Made by a program: the position numbers and the translations under genes. This document shows positions 54,686 to 61,548 of a DNA stretch of 64,000 bases, piece after piece. This DNA is from Nitratireductor sp. Its GTDB lineage: Bacteria > Pseudomonadota > Alphaproteobacteria > Rhizobiales > Rhizobiaceae. The stretch covers positions 186,001 to 250,000 of the forward strand of contig JACKJU010000007.1 of assembly GCA_020637805.1 (NCBI GenBank), given 5' to 3'. The notes under the pieces are model-generated. The model searched no databases. It was not told the origin of the DNA and worked only from the letters and a program-made list of their open reading frames with translations. Positions within the stretch are counted from its first letter, which is position 1. Each line of letters opens with the position of its first letter.

Positions 54686-55368
54686 TACCGATTTACCTGC
54701 TGGTCGTGGCCGGCGTCCTGTTTGGTCTGGCCTCCCTGTTCGTGGCGGTACCCGCGTCCACGATAGCCGCCGGCTTGCGCAGGGTGGGGCCGCTGGCCTT
54801 GATCGTTGCGGGTGGATTTCTGACCCTGCGCGGTGGTGGTGTCATCGGCTTGCCGATGATAGCTGCCGCACTTGCGCTCTGGCGCGCCTCACGTCCCGTG
54901 CGCGGGCTGGGCGGCCGTTCAGGAAACCGGCAATCCACTGTCAGGACTGCCGCAATCGAGATGCTGCTCGACCTCGATACGGGCGAGATGGATGGGATTG
55001 TGCTGACTGGAAGAAGGGAAGGCGAACAGCTCTCCAGGCTCGACACGGACGAATTGCTCGATCTCCATCTCGAGCTTTCCGCCGACGGCGAGAGCCGCGA
55101 GCTACTTGAAACTTACCTTGACCGCAGGACGCCCGGCTGGCGTGACGACGCGCATGCGAACGACGACGCGGGGCAGGGAAGCCCTGCGGCTTCTGGCGCC
55201 ATGACCAAGCAGGAGGCCTACCAGGTGCTTGGTCTTGAGCCGGGGGCCTCTGAACAGGAGATCCGCCAGGCTCACCGGCGCCTTATGAAGCGGGTGCACC
55301 CCGATAGCGGCGGGTCTGATTTTCTTGCTGCGCGCATCAACTCCGCCAAGGACCTGCTGCTGCGCTGA
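54682..55368 (+). CDS. Membrane-anchored J-domain protein (Pam18/TIM14-like)
   Basis: The 228-residue product starts at ATG 54682 inside the VWA stop (ATGA). Two or three hydrophobic segments lie in residues 1-75, a variable cytoplasmic region follows (75-175), and a J domain closes it: EAYQVLGLEPGASEQEIRQA and VHPDSGG with the essential HPD. It ends AARINSAKDLLLR, the Pam18-type ending. It should stimulate DnaK at the inner membrane. Mitochondrial Pam18 of the protein-import motor is a relative. Confidence 0.87.
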   Translation: MIPIYLLVVAGVLFGLASLFVAVPASTIAAGLRRVGPLALIVAGGFLTLRGGGVIGLPMIAAALALWRASRPVRGLGGRSGNRQSTVRTAAIEMLLDLDTGEMDGIVLTGRREGEQLSRLDTDELLDLHLELSADGESRELLETYLDRRTPGWRDDAHANDDAGQGSPAASGAMTKQEAYQVLGLEPGASEQEIRQAHRRLMKRVHPDSGGSDFLAARINSAKDLLLR

Positions 55369-55466
55369 GGTGCTGTTGCCACCATCCGTCCCGGTAAGCG
55401 GCTTGATGATCTTTCCTGCCATGAGATCGTCCCTTGTCCCCGAGGTTCGTCCAGCCGGGCCTGCAG

Positions 55467-56897
55467 TCAGTTCTGCAGGGCCAGGCAGTCGATGCGCTGC
55501 TTCTTGAGGACCTTGCAGGCCCCCCAGGCAGCGTTCTTGGAGGCGAAGCCGGCAAATCTTGCTCGGTAGAGGCGGGTGCCGTTCTTCTCGATCATCATGG
55601 TGTAGTTGTCGACGGATGCCAGAACGCCAGGAGCCTTGCCGCGTGCCATTTCAAGGCGGGAGAGGGCGCTCTCATGGTCGGGCATTGCGCCGATCTGGAT
55701 CTGCCAGCCGGGTGCAGGGTCGTTGACCGGGCGGGCAGGTGCGGAACCGACGACCGAAACCGGGCGTACTGCTGCGGTAACAACGCTGTCCCGGGGCGAG
55801 CGGTCCATTTCACCGGCCGGATTGGGCGCGGGAACCGGAAGCCGTGCGGCACCGATCTCCATCAGGCGCGAGGCAATCGCATCGTCATTGTCCATGCTGC
55901 CGGAATCCGCGGTGGCGTATGCAACCGCAATGCGCTCATTGGTTTCTTCGGCGGCATAGGCCAGTACGTTCGGACGTGCAGCCGGAACCGGGCCCTTCTT
56001 CGGAAGTTCGAAAACAGAGGCAAGCACGCGCGATGCCGGACCTTTCGCGACCAGGATGCGGTCACGACCGGTTGAAGCCTTGGGCAGGTAGCGCTTGATG
56101 AGGCTAACCATCTGGTCGTTGCGGCTCTTGCCGGTCCGGCCACCCATGACCACGGCGACGATCGAGCGTCCGCCGCTTTCGACCGACGAAACCAGGTTGA
56201 AGCCCGAGGCGCGGGTGTAGCCGGTCTTGATGCCGTCAACGCCTTTGACGCGGCCGAGAAGGCGGTTGTGGTTGCCGAAGGATTTCGAACCGAACTTGAA
56301 GCTGCGGGTGGAGAAGTAGCCGTAATACTGCGGGAAGTGTTCGCGCAGCGCGATGCCGAGCGTTGCCATGTCGCGCGCCGTCGTCTTCTGGCGGCTGTCG
56401 GGCAGGCCGGACGCGTTGCGGAAGGTCGTGTTCTTCATGCCGAGCGAACGGGCTTTTGACGTCATCATTTCCGCGAAACGGCTTTCAGAACCGCCAAGCG
56501 TTTCGGCAAGCGCTGCAGCGGCATCGTTGGCCGATTTGGTGACCAGCGCATAGATCGCCTGTTCGACCGAGATGGAAGAGCCGGCCTTCACGCCAAGCTT
56601 GGAAGGCTGCATCGACGATGCATGGCGGGAAAAGCGTACGCGCGAACCCTTGGATATCTTGCCTTGCTCAAGTGCCTCGAAGGTGAGGTAGAGCGTCATC
56701 ATCTTGGTCAGCGACGCCGGGTAGCGGGCACTGTCGGCGCTGTTCGAATAGAGGACCTTGCCGGTCTTGGCATCGATTACGATACCGGCATACTTGCTGT
56801 TGGCCGAAGCTGTGGCCGGAGCAAGGGCGGTGATGATGAAGACGGCAGCCAGAATTTGCGCGAGCTTGCGCGAGGTCGATCCGAAAACGGTACGCAC
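55467..56897 (-). CDS. D-alanyl-D-alanine carboxypeptidase with C-terminal SPOR domain
   Basis: GTG 56897 is preferred because GGGGAA lies six bases upstream; TTG 56921 is in frame. The 476-residue product has a signal peptide (KLAQILAAVFIITALAPATASA) and penicillin-binding motifs Ser62-Lys65 (SLTK), SAN (122-124) and KTG (GIKTGYTR). Residues about 395-476 form a SPOR domain (WQIQIGAM to CKVLKKQRIDC), which binds denuded glycan at the division septum. The enzyme trims pentapeptides and may be recruited to the septum. It converges with the J-domain gene. Confidence 0.94.
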   Translation of the reverse strand: MRTVFGSTSRKLAQILAAVFIITALAPATASANSKYAGIVIDAKTGKVLYSNSADSARYPASLTKMMTLYLTFEALEQGKISKGSRVRFSRHASSMQPSKLGVKAGSSISVEQAIYALVTKSANDAAAALAETLGGSESRFAEMMTSKARSLGMKNTTFRNASGLPDSRQKTTARDMATLGIALREHFPQYYGYFSTRSFKFGSKSFGNHNRLLGRVKGVDGIKTGYTRASGFNLVSSVESGGRSIVAVVMGGRTGKSRNDQMVSLIKRYLPKASTGRDRILVAKGPASRVLASVFELPKKGPVPAARPNVLAYAAEETNERIAVAYATADSGSMDNDDAIASRLMEIGAARLPVPAPNPAGEMDRSPRDSVVTAAVRPVSVVGSAPARPVNDPAPGWQIQIGAMPDHESALSRLEMARGKAPGVLASVDNYTMMIEKNGTRLYRARFAGFASKNAAWGACKVLKKQRIDCLALQN

Positions 56898-57137
56898 GAC
56901 GATTCCCCGATACGCGGACAATTACGATGCCCATTAGAGGTAAGTTTGTGGCGGCATTGCCGCCGGTTCGCTACTGGGGAGTGAGCCTATCGGTTCGTGG
57001 TTACCAATCCCTTTATACCTAATGAGTGGTTTCTGTTTTTTTCATTTCGGGAGTTCCAGGCAGTGCGTTCCTTGCCAGCGGCAATTTACGTTTGCGGAAC
57101 AATAATTGGGCAAATTGCTGAAATCAAAGGCAGTTAT

Positions 57138-57177
57138 TGCACTGCACAAAAAACCCTTGACAAATTTGTGCGGCGCA
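57138..57177. promoter_or_regulatory. Two TGC-N3-GCA elements, likely PhaR operators
   Basis: TGCACTGCA (57138-57146) and TGCGGCGCA (57169-57177) share the TGC-N3-GCA core known for PhaR, the repressor of phasin genes. Their centres are 31 bases apart, about three helical turns. The second lies between the -35 and -10 and sits inside a perfect TGTGC-GGC-GCACA dyad. Confidence 0.55.
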
Positions 57178-57185
57178 CATAAATT
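57157..57185 (+). promoter_or_regulatory. Sigma-70-type promoter of the phasin gene
   Basis: TTGACA (57157-57162) and TAAATT (57180-57185) are exactly 17 bases apart, with C before the -35. It lies about 75 bases before the phasin start. Confidence 0.7.
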
Positions 57186-57261
57186 ACAGATCAAGATTTC
57201 AGCAGGCCTCCTCCTCCCGCACTGAAGTCGGAAACGAAACGCCAAAAAATGGATCAAGAAA

Positions 57262-57600
57262 ATGAACGCACAGTTTGAAGCAATGCAGAAACAGAGCCAG
57301 GAAAACATGGAACTGATGGCTAAATCCTACGAAGCACTGACCAAAGGCTTCCAGGAAGTTGCCAAGGAAACTGCCGAGTACACCAAGTCGGCCTACGAAG
57401 CTTCGACCGCAGCTACCGAAAAGATGATGTCTGTCAAATCGTTCGACAAGGCAATCGAAGTACAGACCGACTTTGCCAAGTCCGCTTACGAAGCTTTCAT
57501 GGCTCAGGCAAACAAGATCGGTGAAATCTACACCGCCGCTGCCAAGGACGCCTACAAGCCTTTCGAAAAGGTGATGCCGAAAGCTCCGGTAGCCAAGTAA
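57262..57600 (+). CDS. Phasin-family protein
   Basis: The 112-residue product is almost entirely helical, with no signal peptide, and contains the phasin pattern EKMMSVKSFDKAIEVQTDFA followed by KSAYEAFMAQANKIGEIY. Phasins coat polyhydroxyalkanoate granules and control their size and number. GGATCAAGAA precedes the ATG. The strong promoter, TGC-N3-GCA operators and a perfect terminator point to a monocistronic, highly expressed and PhaR-repressed gene. No pha synthase genes lie in the window. Confidence 0.92.
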   Translation: MNAQFEAMQKQSQENMELMAKSYEALTKGFQEVAKETAEYTKSAYEASTAATEKMMSVKSFDKAIEVQTDFAKSAYEAFMAQANKIGEIYTAAAKDAYKPFEKVMPKAPVAK

Positions 57601-57656
57601 GGCAGTTGCCGGGCTGCTGCAGCCAGGCAATTTGAATTTCGCCCGCAAGGGCAGGG

Positions 57657-57683
57657 AAGGGCACCGTTCGCGGTGCCCTTTTT
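57657..57683 (+). terminator. Intrinsic terminator after the phasin gene
   Basis: A perfect 10-bp stem (AAGGGCACCG with CGGTGCCCTT) closes a TTCG loop and runs into TTTGCG. Confidence 0.85.
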
Positions 57684-58147
57684 GCGTTTGCGGCGACGTT
57701 TCGCGGAATTGGACGTCTCAGCTTCCATCAAAAATACAGTTGCTGGATCGCTTCACCTGCAGGTGAAACGACAGCTTTCGGCAAAATCCGAATTCATTGG
57801 CGCATTTCAAACTTGCCGATCCCGTCAAAAATGAAATCGCTCTGGCAGCAAACCGGAAGCGGCCTTTGCGCTGGCGCACGTTGGGTTTTCGCTCGGCGCG
57901 CGGTTCGGGAAACCGCGACGGATCGGACAGCACCGCCATCCTTACCAATGGGTAAACAATCTGTCCCGCAAATCTCGACTCCGCGCAACCTCCTTTTGCA
58001 AAATGCAAGAGCGGCACAATTGTTAGGGGAAGCCGGAACGAGGCTGCTTCCATGCGGGACTGATTCTTTTGCCTGGCAGATTGTCTTCTGCATGCAGGGT
58101 CGGGACCAAGAATCGCGGCGTACAGAACGCCGCAAAGGGAGCAGGTC
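57684..58147 (+). other. Intergenic region upstream of the first RTX gene
   Basis: I see no convincing gene in these 464 bases. A 159-codon reverse-strand frame exists, but its product has no recognisable domain and its first part overlaps the RTX gene. The region probably carries the RTX promoter; no confident -35/-10 pair was picked. Confidence 0.5.
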
Positions 58148-59821
58148 ATGGCAATCACACTCGTCTCGGAAGCAACCACCGGCAACAGCGGCAACAACCC
58201 CAGCTACACCTACAGCCCTGGCGGACGGGCTGTCTCGGCCGACGGACGCTATGTGGTCTACTACAGCTATGCCTCCGACCTGGTGGCCAGCGATCCCAAT
58301 GGCAATACTCAGGACATTTTCCTCTATGACAGGGTGAATGACACCACCACGCTGGTCTCAAAGGACACGTTGGGCGGCGGCGCGGACGACAACAGCTACT
58401 ATCCCTCGATCTCCGGCGATGGCAGCACGATATTCTTTCAAAGCTATGCCACTGATCTGGTCTCAAACGACAGCGATGGCACCCTAGACGTCTTCCTCGC
58501 CGCCAACCCGATGTTCGATGGCCCGACCACCGGCATCGACACGCTGGCTGGCGATGCCAATGACAATACGGTGACCTTTGTTGCATCGACGCTAACCAGC
58601 AACGATCTCTATGACGGTTTGGGCGGCACCGACACGGTTTTCCTGGCCGGGGGCGGTGTCTTCGGCTTCACCAACACGACGTTCACTTCGGTAGAGAGCA
58701 TCCAGACCGATGGCTCGAACACGGTCTTCGATTTCTCCGGCTTCGGCTCCTCCGAGGCAGACCGCGAGGGCATTGCAGGGCTGATCTCGTCGGCAGCGGG
58801 TACTGCTGATACCGTGCGCATGGGGGAATGGGCGCATGACCTTACGACGCTCGGCTCCCTCTTCGATGCCGGGATCGAGACAGTGGAATGGTCCCGTCCC
58901 AACGGCTTCGATTACTATGCCGTCCGCAATGGCTCGGGTCAGACGGTCGTCAGCAATACCGATGGCAACGGAATTCGCGTCTATGACACCATCGACCAGA
59001 CCTTCGATCCAAACGGCATTCTCCGCGAGAGCGTGACGACCTATGATGACGGTCGTATCGCCACCACCACCTACAATGCCGGCGGCGGCATGACTGATTT
59101 GACAATCACCGATCCGCTCAATGCCGTGAACTACCAGAGCCTGCAGAATGTCTATTCCGGCGGTCTGCTGCAGTCCTCGTCGCTCACCTTCGACAATGGC
59201 AACACCTCCGTGAAGTCCTACACCTCCGGCGTACTGACCCAGACGGTCGAGACCGATGTTGCCGATGATTTCACCTGGGACGTCAAGACCACCACCTACA
59301 ACACGTCGGGCGTCAAGACGGGCTACGTTGTCGATTACGATGCAGGCGAGGCCCGTTCGCAGATGAGTTTCGCCTATACTGGCGGCATTCTCACCAACAG
59401 GACGATCACCAATTCGGATGGTTCTGCCAGCGAGGCTTCCTACAACACCTCGGGCGAGATGCAGTATGTCCGCAACACCGCATCGGACGGCACCATGTTC
59501 GTTCTCGGCGGCACCGGCGACAACACGCTGACCGGTGGAGCACTCGACGACCTGTTCAAGGGTGGAACCGGCAACGACATCTTCTTCTTCAACGGCGCAA
59601 TTGGAAATGACACCATTCTCGATTTCACCGATGGCGAGGACCGGCTCGATCTTTCCGCCTATGGCTACACCACGCTTGCCGACCTCCAGAACGCCAGTGC
59701 GATCTCGGAGGTCAACGGCAACACGGTCATCGACCTCGGTGCAGATGGCTCCGTCACCCTCAACGGCTTCGCACTGACGGACTTCGGCGACGCGGATCTG
59801 TTCGGGTTGCCGGTAGTCTAG
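58148..59821 (+). CDS. RTX-type secreted protein with N-terminal propeller-like repeats
   Basis: The 557-residue product lacks a Sec signal peptide. Residues 1-115 hold repeats of the form SADGRYVVYYSYASDLVASD, resembling TolB-like beta-propeller blades. Residues 120-290 are a unique region, and 300-455 a run of Y/T/G-rich strands. RTX nonapeptides follow (GGTGDNTLTGG, GGTGNDIF), then DFTDGEDRLDLSAYGY and a hydrophobic end DLFGLPVV, as in type I secretion signals. It is probably exported by a type I system not in this window and folds with calcium. GGGAGCAGGTC precedes the start. A close paralogue lies at 61075-63557. Confidence 0.88.
   Translation: MAITLVSEATTGNSGNNPSYTYSPGGRAVSADGRYVVYYSYASDLVASDPNGNTQDIFLYDRVNDTTTLVSKDTLGGGADDNSYYPSISGDGSTIFFQSYATDLVSNDSDGTLDVFLAANPMFDGPTTGIDTLAGDANDNTVTFVASTLTSNDLYDGLGGTDTVFLAGGGVFGFTNTTFTSVESIQTDGSNTVFDFSGFGSSEADREGIAGLISSAAGTADTVRMGEWAHDLTTLGSLFDAGIETVEWSRPNGFDYYAVRNGSGQTVVSNTDGNGIRVYDTIDQTFDPNGILRESVTTYDDGRIATTTYNAGGGMTDLTITDPLNAVNYQSLQNVYSGGLLQSSSLTFDNGNTSVKSYTSGVLTQTVETDVADDFTWDVKTTTYNTSGVKTGYVVDYDAGEARSQMSFAYTGGILTNRTITNSDGSASEASYNTSGEMQYVRNTASDGTMFVLGGTGDNTLTGGALDDLFKGGTGNDIFFFNGAIGNDTILDFTDGEDRLDLSAYGYTTLADLQNASAISEVNGNTVIDLGADGSVTLNGFALTDFGDADLFGLPVV
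59018..59821 (+). repeat. C-terminal module shared by the two RTX genes, copy 1
   Basis: This 804-base block matches 62754-63557 over its whole length. The encoded 267 residues differ at only about 18 positions by eye, with no gaps. Sequence upstream of the block is much less similar. Confidence 0.85.
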
Positions 59822-59839
59822 ACCGGGCACCGCAACGGT

Positions 59840-59873
59840 AAAAGGGCCGGGTGGGAAACCACTCGGCCCTTTT
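59840..59873. terminator. Bidirectional terminator between the RTX gene and the outer-membrane protein gene
   Basis: A 15-bp stem with one mismatch (59840-59854 with 59859-59873) closes a GAAA loop. It begins with AAAA and ends with TTTT, so it can stop transcription from both converging genes. Confidence 0.85.
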
Positions 59874-59900
59874 GCGATATTGCCTTCACGCTGGCGGCGA

Positions 59901-60773
59901 TCAGTCGAACTGGTAGCGAAGTCCGGCGCGCCAGGTGTGGATCTTGATGTCGCCATGATGGCCCTGGACGCCCATGTCACCCGAACCCTTGGCAAAGCCG
60001 AACATGTCGCCATCGCTGATATGGGTAAAGGAGTAGCCGGCATCGAGCTTCAGATTGCTGGTCAGCGAATAGGAAGTACCGGCGTGCAATGCATAGGCGA
60101 ACCGCCATCCTGCCTCGCCGCCATGGATGCCGTCGAAATCGTTGTCATAGCTCAGTCCGCCATTGTCGAGGCAGTCACCCACTTCGGTACAATGCGTGTT
60201 GTTCTTCATGTCTTCCCAATGGACATAGGCGCCACCCACACCGGCACCCACATAGGGCGTGAAGCCCATGTATGAGCCAAGGTCCAGGTAGCCGTTGGCC
60301 ATCAGAGTCGCCGCGCGGAAACCACCCCTGTCGCTGGTCACGCATGTATCGCCGTCACCATTGTCGTCGCTGATGTAGTCGCACGGGAACGGATCTAGCG
60401 TGGAGGCCGAATTGCCCGAGAGCGATGCGGACGTGTGGTAGTTGGCCGTCGCATCGACGCGGAAGTAGTCATTGATCTGGTAGCCGATACCGCCGCCAAG
60501 CATCCACGAGCTTCCCAGTTCGTGGTAGGTGAACTTGGTATGGGTCGGCGTATAGGTCGCGGAGGTATGTGCATCCTCGAGGATCGTGACGCTTGCAAGG
60601 TCCATGTGGGAATAACCCACATCGCCGCGCAGGTACCAGCCACCGGAAGCATGCACGACCGGCGGTTCAGGCGGAATGTATTCCGGCGGGATATCCAGAT
60701 CGGCGGAAGACGCAAAGCCAGCGGACGAGAGCACAAGGCTTGCAGAAAGGAATACCGGCTTGAACCAATTCAT
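59901..60773 (-). CDS. Outer-membrane beta-barrel protein (Omp25/31-like)
   Basis: The 290-residue product has a signal peptide (FLSASLVLSSAGFASSAD), a short Pro-rich stretch and then GWYLRGDVGYSHMD, the typical first strand of Omp25/31 or RopB-like barrels. It ends with TWRAGLRYQFD, an amphipathic last strand. Eight strands are likely. An inserted loop (about 120-150) carries two cysteines and many Asp residues (SDDNGDGDTC). It probably gives structure to the outer membrane. AAGGAGT precedes the ATG. It lies between the two RTX genes on the opposite strand. Confidence 0.87.
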   Translation of the reverse strand: MNWFKPVFLSASLVLSSAGFASSADLDIPPEYIPPEPPVVHASGGWYLRGDVGYSHMDLASVTILEDAHTSATYTPTHTKFTYHELGSSWMLGGGIGYQINDYFRVDATANYHTSASLSGNSASTLDPFPCDYISDDNGDGDTCVTSDRGGFRAATLMANGYLDLGSYMGFTPYVGAGVGGAYVHWEDMKNNTHCTEVGDCLDNGGLSYDNDFDGIHGGEAGWRFAYALHAGTSYSLTSNLKLDAGYSFTHISDGDMFGFAKGSGDMGVQGHHGDIKIHTWRAGLRYQFD

Positions 60774-61074
60774 GGGTTTACTCCTTCGCGGGGCAAAAGC
60801 GGTTTGATGTTCATTTTCCAGTCATTGTGCCGCAAAAGGGTTAACCGGCTGTAAACCGTGTTTTTTAACCGTAACAACGTCTCAGCCGGGCTTCGACGTC
60901 ATCCCCACGCTGAGGAAAGCGGCGCAAATTAACCATGAATTCAGATACTTCGTGCCGGCGTTGACTCGCGACGGTCGATTTCTGCAGATAGCCAGTGCGG
61001 TAAACAGACTCTTAACAGGGAGGCCGGACGGGGTGGCTTGCCAGTTCCGCAGTGAATGAAGGGTAGCATTCGCA
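60774..61074. other. Divergent intergenic region between the barrel gene and the second RTX gene
   Basis: About 300 bases with no gene. It carries the AAGGAGT site of the barrel gene, several GTTAACC/TTTAACC motifs, and TTAACCATGAATTCA, one base off a CtrA-type TTAA-N7-TTAA box (about 60930). No -35/-10 pair was convincing. Confidence 0.4.
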
Positions 61075-61548
61075 ATGGCAATCCAGCTCGTATCCGGCGC
61101 CGTCAGCGGCGGTACCGGCAATAGCGGCAGCTACGTGTTCAGTACCGGCGGCAATTCCGTCTCTGCGGATGGCCGCTATGCCGTGATCCACAGCGATGCA
61201 ACCAATCTCGTGGCAAGCGACCCGAACGGCTCGGCTCGCGACGTGTTCCTCGTCGACCTTCAGACCGGTCTTGTTCAGCTCGTATCGAGCGGCGGCAACA
61301 ATGCCAGTTTCAATGCTGCAATCTCGCCCGATGGCCGCTATGTCGTCTACGAGAGTTCCGCGAGCAATCTGTCGGGTGCAGACACGAACGGCTCGGTGAA
61401 GGACATCTTGCTGTTCGACCGCATTACCGGCATCACGAAAATTTTGTGTCCGGCGCCAATGGCCCGAGCCAGAATGCGGCCATTTCAGCAGACGGGCGCC
61501 TTGTTACCTTTGAAAGCACGGCCAGCAATCTTGTCGCTGGTGACGTGA
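61075..61548 (+). pseudogene. 5' fragment of the frameshifted second RTX gene
   Basis: Residues 1-123 (MAIQLVSGAVSGGTGNSG...) match the N-terminal repeats of the first RTX protein, with SADGRYAVIHSDATNLVASD and SPDGRYVVYESSASNLSGAD. After DRITGITK the frame changes and the last 35 codons are nonsense. The true continuation, VSGANGPSQNAAISADGR, is in the frame starting 61446. Removing two bases near 61441 or adding one would restore a single gene of about 826 residues. It could be a real mutation, an assembly error, or a recoding site. Confidence 0.8.

Noticed and set aside
55102..55422. Reverse-strand frame with a fair ribosome site (AAGGGA) antisense to the J-domain gene
   Set aside because: The product has no recognisable features and most of it overlaps the well-supported J-domain coding sequence.
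57718..58197. Reverse-strand frame of 159 codons upstream of the first RTX gene
   Set aside because: No ribosome site or domain; its first codons overlap the RTX gene.
58592..60043. Long reverse-strand frame (483 codons) covering the first RTX gene
   Set aside because: Antisense shadow; the plus-strand protein has clear RTX repeats and the bidirectional terminator lies within this frame.
61435..61446. Programmed -1 frameshift signal in the second RTX gene
   Set aside because: The zero-frame codons AAA ATT TTG do not give an X-XXY-YYZ heptamer, and no strong downstream structure was noticed.
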